Notes under the pieces: generated by a model
Told to the model about the DNA's origin: nothing
The model's database searches: none
Seen by the model: the letters and a program-made list of their open reading frames with translations, nothing else
Assembly (NCBI GenBank): GCA_934717675.1
Contig: CAKUYZ010000005.1
Location: 17,166 to 81,165 of the forward strand
Reading direction: 5' to 3'
Length of the DNA stretch: 64,000 nucleotides
Source: an uncultured Bacteroidales bacterium
Lineage (GTDB): Bacteria > Bacteroidota > Bacteroidia > Bacteroidales > Marinilabiliaceae
Shown: one piece after another, positions 51,254 through 59,673 of the stretch
How the letters are laid out: every line of letters begins with the position of its first letter
Position numbering within the stretch: the first letter of the stretch is position 1
Position numbers and translations under genes: made by a program

Positions 51254-54200
51254 CTAGCCAATCATGCTTGGCGGGTAGCCGAAGGCCTTGGCGAAGCAGC
51301 GGCTGAAATATTTGGGGTCGTTGAAGCCGACCTCATAGGCCACTTGGCTCACATTGAGGCGGTTGGCCTTGTTTGCCAATATCTCGCGGGCAATGTTGAG
51401 GCGATATGTGCGGATGAAGTTGCCCGGGGCCTGGCCCATGACACTCTGCATCTTCTTGTGAAGCATGCTCTTGGAGCATCCCACCTCGTTTACGATATCG
51501 TCTATTGAGAGTTCGGGGTCTTTGTAGTTGGCCTTGACAAAGTTGGTCACCCTCTCCACAAAACGCTCGTCTTCGCTCTCTCGCTCAATGTTGAGGTCGG
51601 CGGTGTCCAATGAGGTTAGGAATCTCGTCTGGCTCTTCTGCCTGCTGCTCAAGATGCCGCTTATGCGGGCTTTGAGCATCTCCTCGTCAAAGGGCTTGTG
51701 GAGGTAGCTCTCCACGCCAATGCGGTAGCTCTCGGTCTGGTAGGCCCCGTCCATCTGGGCGGTGAGGATGAGGATGGGCGTGTGGCTGTACGCGAAGTCG
51801 GCCTTGACCTTGCGCGCGAATTCCAGTCCGTCCATAACGGGCATCATGAGGTCCGCGATGATGAAGTCCACGTCATTCTCGGCCAATGCCGTGAGGCCGC
51901 TCACTCCGTCTTGGGCCTCCACCACATGATATGTGTCATCGAGCACGGAGCGGATGTAGGTCCTCATGTCTTTGCTGTCTTCCACCACAAGGATCGTCAT
52001 GCGGCTCTTGGGCTCGGCGGTGTCGGCCATGGCCTCCGCCGTGGCCTTGTCCGCCTCCTGCCAGGCAGGCGTCGGGGCGTCGGGCTGCGCGGCCGGGCGA
52101 CCCGGGGGCGTGGGGAGCATGACGCGCATGGAGACGCCGCGACCCTTGTTGTTCCGCGCCACAATCTCGCCATTGCACTCTTGGACAATGCGGTTGACCA
52201 CGTAGAGGCCAATGCCGGTGCTGTTGACGTTGGCGAACCTGTTGCCGCCCTTGTTGGAGGCTTGGAAGAAACGGTCGAAGATTTTTGTGAGCTGGTCGGG
52301 CGGGATGCCCATGCCTCGGTCGCGCACGCAGATGTAGGTGCGCAGCTTGTCGTCTTCGCGCAGCTGGCAGACGAAGAGATCCACCACCTTGCCTCCGGCC
52401 GAATATTTGATGGCGTTGGAGAGCAGGTTGGCCAAAATCTTTGTCACCGCGTCGGTGTCTACCCTCACGAATTTGGTGGAGATGTGGAAGAAGGTGCGTA
52501 GCGTTATGCCCTGCTCGGCGGCGTAGGCCACGTAGGGCGCGACGGTGCTGGTGACGTAGTCTTCAATGTTTGTGGAGACGGGGTGGAACTCCATGCTGCC
52601 CGTCTCCACCTTGCGGAAGTCCATAAGCTGGTTGACGGTGGTCAGGAGCGTCGTGGCGCTGCGCTCAATGAGGTCGAGCTGCTGCGTCACCTCGGGCTGC
52701 TTGCTGAGCTGGCGCGCCCTCTTGACGGGGCCGGAGATGAGCGTGAGCGGGCTGCGCAGCTCGTGGCTTATGTTGGTGAAGAACTGGAGCTTGTCTATGC
52801 TGAGCCGCTGGATTTTGCTGGTCATCTCCAAGATGTTCTCTTTCTGGCGCGTGATGTAGTCATTTTGCTCTGTGAGCTTCACGTTTTTCTCTTCCAGCTC
52901 CGCCTTCTTGTCTTCCAATATTTTTTTCTGAACCTCCAGCTCATGCGTGCGCTGCTCCACCTGCTGGTGCAGCAGCTTGCGGCTGGCCTCCACGGAGCGC
53001 ATCCTGAGGCGGAAGAAGAGCAGCAGCAGCCCCACCACGGTGGCCGAGGCAAGGAGTGTGAACCACACTGTCTTGTAAAAATATGGCGTGACGATCACGG
53101 CGAGCCTCCGCTCGTTGCTCCACTTGCCGCTGGCGGCGGCGTAGCGTATGCGCAGCGTGTATTGTCCGGGCGACAGGTTGGTATATTGCACCGAGTGCTG
53201 CCCCTTGGCCACGCTCACCCAGTCGTCGTTGAAGCCGTCGAGCTTGTATTGGTAGCGGACTGACTGCGGGGCGGGATAGTTGAGCGATGAGAACTCCACG
53301 GTGAACGACTTGTCGGCCTCGTGGAGGCATATCTTGTCCACGTTCTCTATGCTCTCGGCAATATAGCCCTCGGCCTCGGGTCTCACCGTGGCGTTGTTGA
53401 CGTCGAGCCTGGTGAGGACCGGCGAGCGGCGCGTCTGCATGGAGACGGATTTGAGCGACGGGCCAATCTCGCTCAGGCCGTCGAGGCAGCCCAGGAAGAC
53501 GTGGCCCGTGGCGCGGGACGTCCACGCCGCGTTCCAATAGTAGCAGTTGGAGAGCAGCCCGTCAGACGTGAAGTATGAGTTGATTAGCGTATGGTCTTTC
53601 GTGAGGAGGCTCAGTCCGTTAGACGTGCCCACCCAGATGTTGCCGTCTCCGTCTTCGGCCACGCTCACCGCGCTGTTGTTGGCCAGGCCCTCGCTCGTGG
53701 TTATGGGCGTGAAGGCCAGGCTGTCGGCCTCGGTGTCGGCCTCATAGAGGCCGAAGCCGTTGGTGCTGACATAGAGTCTCTTCTTGCCCTCGGAGAAGTA
53801 GAGGAACGTGACCCTTGGGTCGCCCACCGCCTTGGGGTTGTCTAGCCTGTGGGCTATGAGCTTGTGTCTCACGGAGTGCGTCCGCTCGTTGAAGCTGTGG
53901 AGGTCCACCACAAAGAGGCCGAGCGAGGTGCCCATCCAGAGCCGGCCCTTGTCGTCCACGCATGAGCCAAGGGCCCCGTTCATGTCATTGAAATTCTGTG
54001 GCGCTATTGGCTGCATCACGCTGTCCGCCCTCACGAAGTCTATGCCACGTATGGTCCCGACCCACATGCCGTGGTTGACGGTGTCTGGCGTGAGGGAGCC
54101 TACGAAGTCGCTGCTTATGCCGCCCGGCGTTGAGGCAATGTGGCGCACCACGGGGTAGCCCTTGCGGCGGGTGTCAATGATGTCGATGCCGCCGCCCCAC

Positions 54201-55507
54201 GTGCCGGCCCACAGTAGCCCTCGGCCGTCTAGCGCGAGGGCGGATATGGAGTTGTGGCACAGGCGGCTGTTGGCCCGCGTCATCACGTCGAACTTCTTGG
54301 CTCCCCTGACCCTGTGGGCCAGTCCGCCCTCCACGGTGCCCACCCACAGGGTGCCGTCGGCATCCTCGGCAATGGAGTTGACGGGTCGGAGGGTGCGCGT
54401 CTGCATGGCCGCCTGGTGGGGGTTGAGGCCGCAAATCTCGTCGGTGGTGTAGTTGGTCACGTCTAGGCTTATGGGGCTCACGAGGTCGGCACCGGCCACG
54501 TCGGTGCCCACCCAGATGCCTTGCGCCGTGGGCAGGAGGCAGTTGATGAAGTTGGAGCTGAGGGCCTTGCCCGGCACTGCGTCATCTTGAGTGATGCGCT
54601 CGAAGTTGTCATGCTCGTGGTCATACACGTTGAGGCCCTTGAGCGTTGCCACGACAATGCGCCCGTCCTCGTCAGTGGCAATGTCCGTGATGCGGTCTTG
54701 AGTCAGGGTGCGGCTGTCGGAGTCGGAGTGCCTGTATATGGTCTCCTCGCCCGTGGTGAGGTTGTAGCGGTAGAGGCCCGTGTTGGATCCCACCCACAGG
54801 AATCCGGAGCTCTCCGCCATGGTCTCCACCACGCTGTTGGTCTCGGTGAGCGAGACGCGGCGGTCGGGCCGGACGCTTATCTTGTCATCGTCGGCCAGGA
54901 GGGAGCAGACGTAGAGGTTGGCATAGGCCGCGATATATATGCCGCGCGAGCTGCGCTCCAGTGCCGTGACGGAGTTTGGCAGGTCTAGCTTGTCGGCCAC
55001 TTTGGCCGTGCCTGTCGCCCCGCGACGCAGGCATATGACGGAGTGCCGCTGCGCCACCCACACCACGTCTTGCTCATCCACGGCCAGACGGAAGATGGGC
55101 GCGTCGGGCAGCGTGTCGCCATTGGCGGTGAGCATGGGCACAGCCGTCAGCACGTCTTGGCGTGTGTCATAGGCCGCCAGGCCGCAGTCTGTGCCAACCC
55201 ACAGCACGCCGCGGGAGTCAATGGCCAGCGAGTGGACGAAATTGCTGCGCAGCTGCGGCGAGTTGGCGCAGTTGAACTCCGTGAAGCTGTACCCGTCATA
55301 TCGCACCAGCCCGGAGCCCCCCATGGCGAACCATATGAAGCCCTTGTCGTCTCGGCAGATGTCGTCAATGAAATTGCCGGGCAGGCCGTCTTGCATGCCC
55401 ACGTGGCGGACAATGTGCCTGTCCCAAAAAGAGTTGGAGGCCATGGCGCTTGTCATGGCGAGGAGAAGCATGGCCAAAGAGGCCGATATTGCGTGAGATC
55501 TGTTCAT
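51254..55507 (-). CDS. hybrid two-component system sensor/regulator (one-component HTCS)
   Basis: A 1417-aa fusion from ATG 55507 (the residue before is a TTG codon). Signal peptide (1-24); two beta-propellers built of reg_prop repeats (about 30-720, e.g. GFIWFAMGGSGLVRYDG, DGNIWVGTSNGLSLL); a Y_Y_Y domain (about 745-805); one transmembrane helix near 815-838; coiled coil; HisKA with SHELRSPLTLI; HATPase (GMGIPPDQL, GTGIGLYVV); receiver (ILVVEDSKDM, DLMMPVMDG, HKPF); and an AraC-type HTH at the C-terminus. Such proteins sense a periplasmic sugar and switch on nearby utilisation genes, but no SusC/SusD or glycoside hydrolase is adjacent. Divergent from the glutaminyl cyclase gene. Confidence 0.94.
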   Translation of the reverse strand: MNRSHAISASLAMLLLAMTSAMASNSFWDRHIVRHVGMQDGLPGNFIDDICRDDKGFIWFAMGGSGLVRYDGYSFTEFNCANSPQLRSNFVHSLAIDSRGVLWVGTDCGLAAYDTRQDVLTAVPMLTANGDTLPDAPIFRLAVDEQDVVWVAQRHSVICLRRGATGTAKVADKLDLPNSVTALERSSRGIYIAAYANLYVCSLLADDDKISVRPDRRVSLTETNSVVETMAESSGFLWVGSNTGLYRYNLTTGEETIYRHSDSDSRTLTQDRITDIATDEDGRIVVATLKGLNVYDHEHDNFERITQDDAVPGKALSSNFINCLLPTAQGIWVGTDVAGADLVSPISLDVTNYTTDEICGLNPHQAAMQTRTLRPVNSIAEDADGTLWVGTVEGGLAHRVRGAKKFDVMTRANSRLCHNSISALALDGRGLLWAGTWGGGIDIIDTRRKGYPVVRHIASTPGGISSDFVGSLTPDTVNHGMWVGTIRGIDFVRADSVMQPIAPQNFNDMNGALGSCVDDKGRLWMGTSLGLFVVDLHSFNERTHSVRHKLIAHRLDNPKAVGDPRVTFLYFSEGKKRLYVSTNGFGLYEADTEADSLAFTPITTSEGLANNSAVSVAEDGDGNIWVGTSNGLSLLTKDHTLINSYFTSDGLLSNCYYWNAAWTSRATGHVFLGCLDGLSEIGPSLKSVSMQTRRSPVLTRLDVNNATVRPEAEGYIAESIENVDKICLHEADKSFTVEFSSLNYPAPQSVRYQYKLDGFNDDWVSVAKGQHSVQYTNLSPGQYTLRIRYAAASGKWSNERRLAVIVTPYFYKTVWFTLLASATVVGLLLLFFRLRMRSVEASRKLLHQQVEQRTHELEVQKKILEDKKAELEEKNVKLTEQNDYITRQKENILEMTSKIQRLSIDKLQFFTNISHELRSPLTLISGPVKRARQLSKQPEVTQQLDLIERSATTLLTTVNQLMDFRKVETGSMEFHPVSTNIEDYVTSTVAPYVAYAAEQGITLRTFFHISTKFVRVDTDAVTKILANLLSNAIKYSAGGKVVDLFVCQLREDDKLRTYICVRDRGMGIPPDQLTKIFDRFFQASNKGGNRFANVNSTGIGLYVVNRIVQECNGEIVARNNKGRGVSMRVMLPTPPGRPAAQPDAPTPAWQEADKATAEAMADTAEPKSRMTILVVEDSKDMRTYIRSVLDDTYHVVEAQDGVSGLTALAENDVDFIIADLMMPVMDGLEFARKVKADFAYSHTPILILTAQMDGAYQTESYRIGVESYLHKPFDEEMLKARISGILSSRQKSQTRFLTSLDTADLNIERESEDERFVERVTNFVKANYKDPELSIDDIVNEVGCSKSMLHKKMQSVMGQAPGNFIRTYRLNIAREILANKANRLNVSQVAYEVGFNDPKYFSRCFAKAFGYPPSMIG

Positions 55508-55617
55508 CAAGAGGGGGTATGTGGCGCGCGCCGCCCGTCGACAAGACGCTTTGGAGTGGTCTGCAAGGACACGGGCGCAGTAGGGACTTTGAAATTAATA
55601 TGTATTGATGATATTTT

Positions 55618-55625
55618 CAAATTTA
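55618..55625 (-). promoter_or_regulatory. -7 element for the hybrid two-component gene
   Basis: TAAATTTG on the minus strand matches TAnnTTTG. It lies 7 bp from the divergent -7 element at 55632-55639, so the promoters are back to back. No clear -33 element. Confidence 0.42.
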
Positions 55626-55631
55626 TACGAT

Positions 55632-55639
55632 TAACTTTG
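55632..55639 (+). promoter_or_regulatory. -7 element for the glutaminyl cyclase gene
   Basis: TAACTTTG matches TAnnTTTG. A TTG at 55605-55607 is 24 bp upstream, longer than usual. Transcription would start near 55646, about 18 nt before the ATG. Confidence 0.42.
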
Positions 55640-55663
55640 TTCCATATCACGACATACGACAAT

Positions 55664-56677
55664 ATGACACACCACAATAGACCATTCCGCTGCGCCATGG
55701 CCGCGACCCTGGCCCTGCCGCTCATGGCGGCCTCATGCGCCAACGGCGGCAAACCCCTGCCACAAAACTCGGCCGACGCCAAGATGGCCGAGTTGCCCGC
55801 CGTCTCCTTCTCACAAGATTCCGCCTACGCCTATGTGGCCGCCCAGACGGCCTTCGGCCCAAGAGTGCCGGGCACGGAGGCTCACGCCCAATGCGTGGAC
55901 TACCTCACGGCCAAGCTGCGCCAGTTTGGGGCCGAGGTGAGCGTGATGGAGGCCACCGGCACCACATATGACGGCAAGCCTCAGGCGGTGCGCAACATAA
56001 TGGCCTCTTATAGGCCAGACAGGGTGAACCGTGTGCTCCTCTGCGCCCACTATGACAGCCGCCCCTTCGCCGACCACGACCCCGACAAGAGCCTGCAAGA
56101 CAAGCCCATAATAGGAGCCAACGATGGTGCTAGCGGCGTGGGAGTGCTGATGGAGGTGGCGCGTCAGCTCCAGGCCAAGGCTCCGGCCGTGGGTGTGGAC
56201 ATAATATTTTTTGACGCAGAGGACGGCGGCACGCCGGACCACAAGCCGGCCGAGTATAGGCCCGACACATGGTGCGTGGGTAGCCAACTGTGGGCCAAGG
56301 GGCCGGGGCGAGACGCTCGTCACCGTTTCGGGATCTTGCTAGACATGGTGGGCGACGCCAACGCCGTTTTCCCCGTGGAGCAATTCTCCAAAGCCAAGGC
56401 CCCCGACGTGGTGGACAAGGTGTGGACCATTGCCGAGAGGCTGGGGCTGGGCGACCTCTTCCGCCGCTCAGACGGCGGATACATTACCGACGACCACTAT
56501 TACATCAACACTCTGACGCAAGTGCCAACTGTGGACGTGATACACTACGACCCGCAGCTGCCCAAAGGGTTTTGTGACACGTGGCACACGCAGGCCGACG
56601 TGCTAGCGGCCATAAGCCCCGCCACGCTCGGCGCCGTGGGCAAAGTTGTCATGACAGTCGTCTACGCCGAGAAATGA
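55664..56677 (+). CDS. M28-type glutaminyl-peptide cyclotransferase (glutaminyl cyclase)
   Basis: A 337-aa lipoprotein from ATG 55664 (the long in-frame extension to 55043 runs antisense to the HTCS gene). Signal peptide with lipobox (LMAASC). The catalytic domain has LLCAHYDSRPFADHD, GANDGASGVGVLMEVAR, DIIFFDAEDGG, WCVGSQLWA, LLDMVGDANAVFPVE and WHTQADVL, which is the zinc-dependent, animal-like glutaminyl cyclase type of Bacteroidota rather than a true aminopeptidase. These enzymes turn N-terminal Gln into pyroglutamate on periplasmic proteins after signal-peptide removal; many mature proteins here begin with Gln. The stop overlaps the next gene as ATGA. Confidence 0.86.
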   Translation: MTHHNRPFRCAMAATLALPLMAASCANGGKPLPQNSADAKMAELPAVSFSQDSAYAYVAAQTAFGPRVPGTEAHAQCVDYLTAKLRQFGAEVSVMEATGTTYDGKPQAVRNIMASYRPDRVNRVLLCAHYDSRPFADHDPDKSLQDKPIIGANDGASGVGVLMEVARQLQAKAPAVGVDIIFFDAEDGGTPDHKPAEYRPDTWCVGSQLWAKGPGRDARHRFGILLDMVGDANAVFPVEQFSKAKAPDVVDKVWTIAERLGLGDLFRRSDGGYITDDHYYINTLTQVPTVDVIHYDPQLPKGFCDTWHTQADVLAAISPATLGAVGKVVMTVVYAEK

Positions 56678-57657
56678 CCGCGAGCCTCACGCCGCCCGAC
56701 CGCAATCGCCGCGCCTACGTCCATCTGTGTGATGACGCGGGCGCGGCGGTGCCGCTTATGGCCCGCGCGTGGTGGCTGGAGGCCGTGAGCCGACCCGCTG
56801 GAAAAGAGTGGGGCGCGGTGATGGCCACGGGTGTTGACGGCCGGCTGGTGGGCGCCATGCCCTATCAGCTGACGCGCCGAGGCCCCGTGGCGGCCATGCT
56901 CATGCCTCAGCTTACGCAGCTGAGCCACATCTGGACGGCTCCCGGGACCGACCGCGCCGAGGCCGTGGCCGCCACGTTGCGCGAGTTGCGCCAGCAGATG
57001 AGGCGAGACCGCGTGCTGATGGCGCAATTTGCCGACAGGCTGACCGAGGCGGAGTGCGGCGCCTTCATGGCCGAGGGCTTCACGCTCGAGGAGAGAATCT
57101 CTTTGCGGCTCAACGACTTGTCCGACATCCACCAAGTGGAGGCCGCATTTGCCAAATATAAAAAGAGAAAACTGCGAAAGGCCGAGGCGCAGGGTTACAC
57201 CCTCGACACCGACCTCACAGCCAGTGAGTTCACGGACCTGGCGCGGCAAGAGATCACCCTCCTCCACGGCTCGCTGCTCTATCCTCCCGCCCTGCTCGAG
57301 GAGCTGGCTCGCGAGGCCATGGGGCGCGGCTGTTGCCGACTTTTCTGCGCCAGGGCGGCGGGAGGCGTGGCGGCCGCAGCCGTTATGATGGTCCATGACG
57401 AGACCACGGCCTACTATCTGGTCACACCTCGCTCCGAGGCCTACTCGCGCCTTGGCGCAGTGGAGTGGGTGACGCGCGAGGCCATACGTTGGGCGGCGAC
57501 GGAGGGCCTGGCGTTCGACTTCGAGGGGTCTATGGACCCTGGCATTGCCCGCGCAAATATGTCCTATGGGGCGACTGTGGCGCCATATGCCATGGCCACG
57601 TGGTGCGCCAACGGCCTTGTGCGATGGTTGGTCCGGCGATGGGTCGCAATGGGCTGA
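56674..57657 (+). CDS. GNAT/FemAB-like acyltransferase
   Basis: A 327-aa protein from ATG 56674, overlapping the cyclase stop (ATGA); the in-frame start at 56581 is inside the cyclase gene. Two-lobed acetyltransferase fold of the FemAB/BioF2-like group: ARAWWLEAVSRPAGKEWGAV, FAKYKKRKLRKAEAQGYTL, and the C-terminal FDFEGSMDPGIARANMSYGA, a conserved family signature. It could acylate an amino group on a polysaccharide or lipid precursor. Substrate unknown. The next acyltransferase starts 28 bp downstream. Confidence 0.7.
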   Translation: MTASLTPPDRNRRAYVHLCDDAGAAVPLMARAWWLEAVSRPAGKEWGAVMATGVDGRLVGAMPYQLTRRGPVAAMLMPQLTQLSHIWTAPGTDRAEAVAATLRELRQQMRRDRVLMAQFADRLTEAECGAFMAEGFTLEERISLRLNDLSDIHQVEAAFAKYKKRKLRKAEAQGYTLDTDLTASEFTDLARQEITLLHGSLLYPPALLEELAREAMGRGCCRLFCARAAGGVAAAAVMMVHDETTAYYLVTPRSEAYSRLGAVEWVTREAIRWAATEGLAFDFEGSMDPGIARANMSYGATVAPYAMATWCANGLVRWLVRRWVAMG

Positions 57658-57685
57658 GGGGGGGCTTGTTTAGATAAAACAAAAA

Positions 57686-58693
57686 ATGCTGATGTTACAC
57701 ACAGAGACGGCGCGCGCCGTGGAGCAAGACGGCCGCGACATGACCGTGGACGTGATGAAGGGACTGGGCATATTGGCTGTCATCGCGGGCCATTTGGTGG
57801 AGACGGGTCGAGGTTTCATCTTCTCATGGCATATGCCGCTCTTCTTCATCCTGGCGGGCTATTTCTATCGCGAGCGCGAGCCGTTGGCCGAGGCCCGCAA
57901 ATACGCCGCGCGCCTGCTGCTGCCCTACGCCCTGACGTGCGCCGCGCTGGTGGCCATGGCCGCGGCCGTCTCCGCCATCAAGGGGCATGACTATGTGACG
58001 GACAGCCTCTTGGCCGCGGCCTACGCCAGTGGCTCCATGGGTCACACGTCACATTATATGGCTTGGGTGCCCAGCGTGGGCGTCATATGGTTCTTGTGGG
58101 CTCTCTTCTGGTGCAAGGTGTTATATAACACCTTGTTTCGCCTTATGCGCCACTGGTGCATGCCCGTGTGCGTAGCGCTCTCCGTCTTGGCTGTGGCTCT
58201 TGACCGCTTTGTGGTCAACCTGCCGCTCGCCATCTTGCCAGGCGTGTCCGCCACGGTGTTTTATGCCGCTGGGCATTGGTTGCGCAGCCACGGCGGCTTC
58301 GCGGGTTTGCGCCCCGCCGTGGCGGCCGTGTGTCTGGTGGCGTGGGTCGTGGCGTTGCGCGAGACGGACATGTCCATGGTCCGCTGCCACTATGGCTGCT
58401 ATCCGCTCAACGTCGTTGGGGCGTGCGGTGGCGTCTATGCCATCTACCTCCTCTCCCTCCTGCTCGTGCGCCACGTGGCCGGGGCGGGGCGCGCCTTGGC
58501 GTGGGTGGGGCGGTGCAGCCTGGCCGTTATGTGCCTCCATCTGATTGACTTACGGTCGCCCCTCTATGGCATCGTCAGTATGCCCACGGGGGTGCGCCTG
58601 CTGTGCGGCGTGGCGTTCTGTCTGCTTGGAGCTTGGGCGTTGTCGCGGTTTCCAAAGGCCAGGAGGGCTTTCGGCATCATATTGTCACCATAA
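57686..58693 (+). CDS. acyltransferase family 3 membrane protein (OafA-like)
   Basis: A 335-aa integral membrane protein with about 10 transmembrane helices. MTVDVMKGLGILAVIAGHL supplies the first helix with the usual (R/K)-x10-H pattern of acyltransferase 3 enzymes, and FSWHMPLFFILAGYF follows. They transfer acetyl or other acyl groups to sugars. The 3' end lies in an 85-bp segment that is repeated at 59532-59616; beyond the repeat this copy ends GIILSP, the last codons overlapping the antitoxin stop, whereas the second copy would end GMG. So the present C-terminus was created by the insertion of the toxin-antitoxin cassette. Confidence 0.86.
   Translation: MLMLHTETARAVEQDGRDMTVDVMKGLGILAVIAGHLVETGRGFIFSWHMPLFFILAGYFYREREPLAEARKYAARLLLPYALTCAALVAMAAAVSAIKGHDYVTDSLLAAAYASGSMGHTSHYMAWVPSVGVIWFLWALFWCKVLYNTLFRLMRHWCMPVCVALSVLAVALDRFVVNLPLAILPGVSATVFYAAGHWLRSHGGFAGLRPAVAAVCLVAWVVALRETDMSMVRCHYGCYPLNVVGACGGVYAIYLLSLLLVRHVAGAGRALAWVGRCSLAVMCLHLIDLRSPLYGIVSMPTGVRLLCGVAFCLLGAWALSRFPKARRAFGIILSP
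58593..58677 (+). repeat. 85-bp direct repeat, copy 1 (acyltransferase 3' end)
   Basis: Shares 82 of 85 bases with 59532-59616. Only three differences are seen, all near the middle (GGAGCTTGGGCGTTG versus GGGGCCTGGGCGATG). The copies bracket the toxin-antitoxin genes. Confidence 0.92.
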
Positions 58694-59017
58694 CGCAATT
58701 TTCCCGGCTATTCCTAAATCTAAGGTGGCGGTTGCGATGCCAAGGGCCTGAAACACTCGGCTCATAGTGGACAGCGTGATAACGCTTGTGCCTTTTTCTA
58801 ATTTAGAAATCTGAGCGCGCTGCACTCCGATGCGTTCTCCAAGTTGCTCTTGCGTAAGGTTTTGAGCTAACCGAGCTTTGCGTATGGCTTCGCCCACGAT
58901 GTAGGCGTTCACATCCTCCTTGAGCTTTTCCTCCATGGCTTCACGCTCCGGGGTGCCTCTTTTGCCCCAAAGCTTGTCTCTCGCATTGTCCGCAGGTATC
59001 AATTTCATATGTGCCAT
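58685..59017 (-). CDS. XRE-family antitoxin (HigA-like)
   Basis: A 110-aa protein with a helix-turn-helix of the XRE type (QNLTQEQLGERIGVQRAQISKLEKG, about residues 53-78) after an N-terminal helical extension (GTPEREAMEEKLKEDVNAYIVGEAIRKARL). It follows the toxin gene after 4 bp in the HigB-HigA order, where the antitoxin is second and also represses the operon. Its stop (58685-58687) overlaps the stop of the acyltransferase on the other strand. Members of this type bind the toxin and the promoter. Confidence 0.87.
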   Translation of the reverse strand: MAHMKLIPADNARDKLWGKRGTPEREAMEEKLKEDVNAYIVGEAIRKARLAQNLTQEQLGERIGVQRAQISKLEKGTSVITLSTMSRVFQALGIATATLDLGIAGKIALW

Positions 59018-59021
59018 AGTG

Positions 59022-59366
59022 CTATTTCTTTTTATTATTAAAATACTCTTTCCTTATTTCCTCCGCTTTGGCAATCTCCTTCAACGGTGTTTTCTGAGTT
59101 TTCTTGACTATGCCATGTGTGGCAATGATCAGGGTGTCTTGCTCGGTATCCCAAAAGGAAAAAAGCCTGTAACAAATACCATTGTATAGAGTGCGGAATT
59201 CCCAAATATCTGTGTTTTCAAGTTTCTTGAAAATGTCAGCACTCATCACTCCTTCCTCAACTTTGAAGATGTTGTAATATATCTTCTGCTGAGCTTTGAA
59301 TGGCTGTGCATCCAAAAAGGCTTGCGCTTCTTCTGTCAATACTACTTTAAGCTTGTTGATGACCAT
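59022..59366 (-). CDS. RelE/HigB-like toxin (Gp49-family)
   Basis: A 114-aa protein from ATG 59366 (MVINKLKVVLTEEAQAFLDAQP). The fold pattern KxxxNIFKVEEG...LENTDIWEFRTLYNGICYRLFSFWD...IATHGIVKKTQKTPLKEIAKAEEIR is that of phage-derived Gp49-like/HigB proteins of the RelE superfamily, ribosome-dependent mRNA interferases. It forms a two-gene module with the antitoxin downstream. The AT-rich stretch 59367-59531 upstream differs from its surroundings and probably belongs to the same transferred unit. Confidence 0.87.
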   Translation of the reverse strand: MVINKLKVVLTEEAQAFLDAQPFKAQQKIYYNIFKVEEGVMSADIFKKLENTDIWEFRTLYNGICYRLFSFWDTEQDTLIIATHGIVKKTQKTPLKEIAKAEEIRKEYFNNKKK

Positions 59367-59531
59367 ATCATTCAAGGAGTGACGCTAAGATAATATTTTG
59401 TTTCCAAGTTGCGATACAAGTTCAATTGTTTAAGCTGTGTTCATCTCATTTTTCAGTATGTCTGAGTCGTTTTGCATCAAACGCTATGATGTGGCGCAAT
59501 TTGCTGATTGTTAGATAGTAGGCATAGTCAT

Positions 59532-59616
59532 TGCGCCTGCTGTGCGGCGTGGCGTTCTGTCTGCTTGGGGCCTGGGCGATGTCGCGGTTTCCAAAGGCCA
59601 GGAGGGCTTTCGGCAT
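59532..59616 (+). pseudogene. 85-bp direct repeat, copy 2: displaced old 3' end of the acyltransferase gene
   Basis: The sequence would encode LLCGVAFCLLGAW...KARRAFGMG then TGA at 59620-59622, in the same register as the intact gene's end. It is cut off from any start. Upstream of it GGCATAGTCA (59521-59530) also resembles GGCATCGTCA in the gene (58568-58577), with 15 bp missing in between. Confidence 0.75.
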
Positions 59617-59650
59617 GGGCTGAAACGTCTCCAGTGCCGAAAGCCCTCCT
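59600..59650. terminator. 16-bp hairpin at the end of the acyltransferase/epimerase convergence
   Basis: AGGAGGGCTTTCGGCA (59600-59615) pairs perfectly with TGCCGAAAGCCCTCCT (59635-59650). The left arm lies inside repeat copy 2, the right arm outside it. This shows that copy 2 is in its original context: the ancestral acyltransferase gene ended within this terminator. There is no long T-run on either strand. Confidence 0.65.
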
Positions 59651-59673
59651 GTATGTGGCGCAAGGGAGGTCTC

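Larger units (their letters stand above)
58678..59531 (-). mobile_element. toxin-antitoxin cassette inserted at the acyltransferase 3' end
   Basis: The segment between the two 85-bp repeats contains only the HigBA-like pair and an AT-rich leader. It adds new final codons to the acyltransferase and displaces its old end downstream. No integrase or transposase gene is present. This is how a small integrative cassette that restores its target gene would look, though unequal recombination is an alternative. Inference from the repeat arrangement. Confidence 0.5.

Noticed and set aside
51698..52501. 267-aa plus-strand frame antisense to the hybrid two-component gene
   Set aside because: His/Val/Gly-rich shadow without signal or domain.
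55043..55663. N-terminal extension of the glutaminyl cyclase frame
   Set aside because: Runs antisense to the HTCS gene; the ATG at 55664 starts a proper lipoprotein signal.
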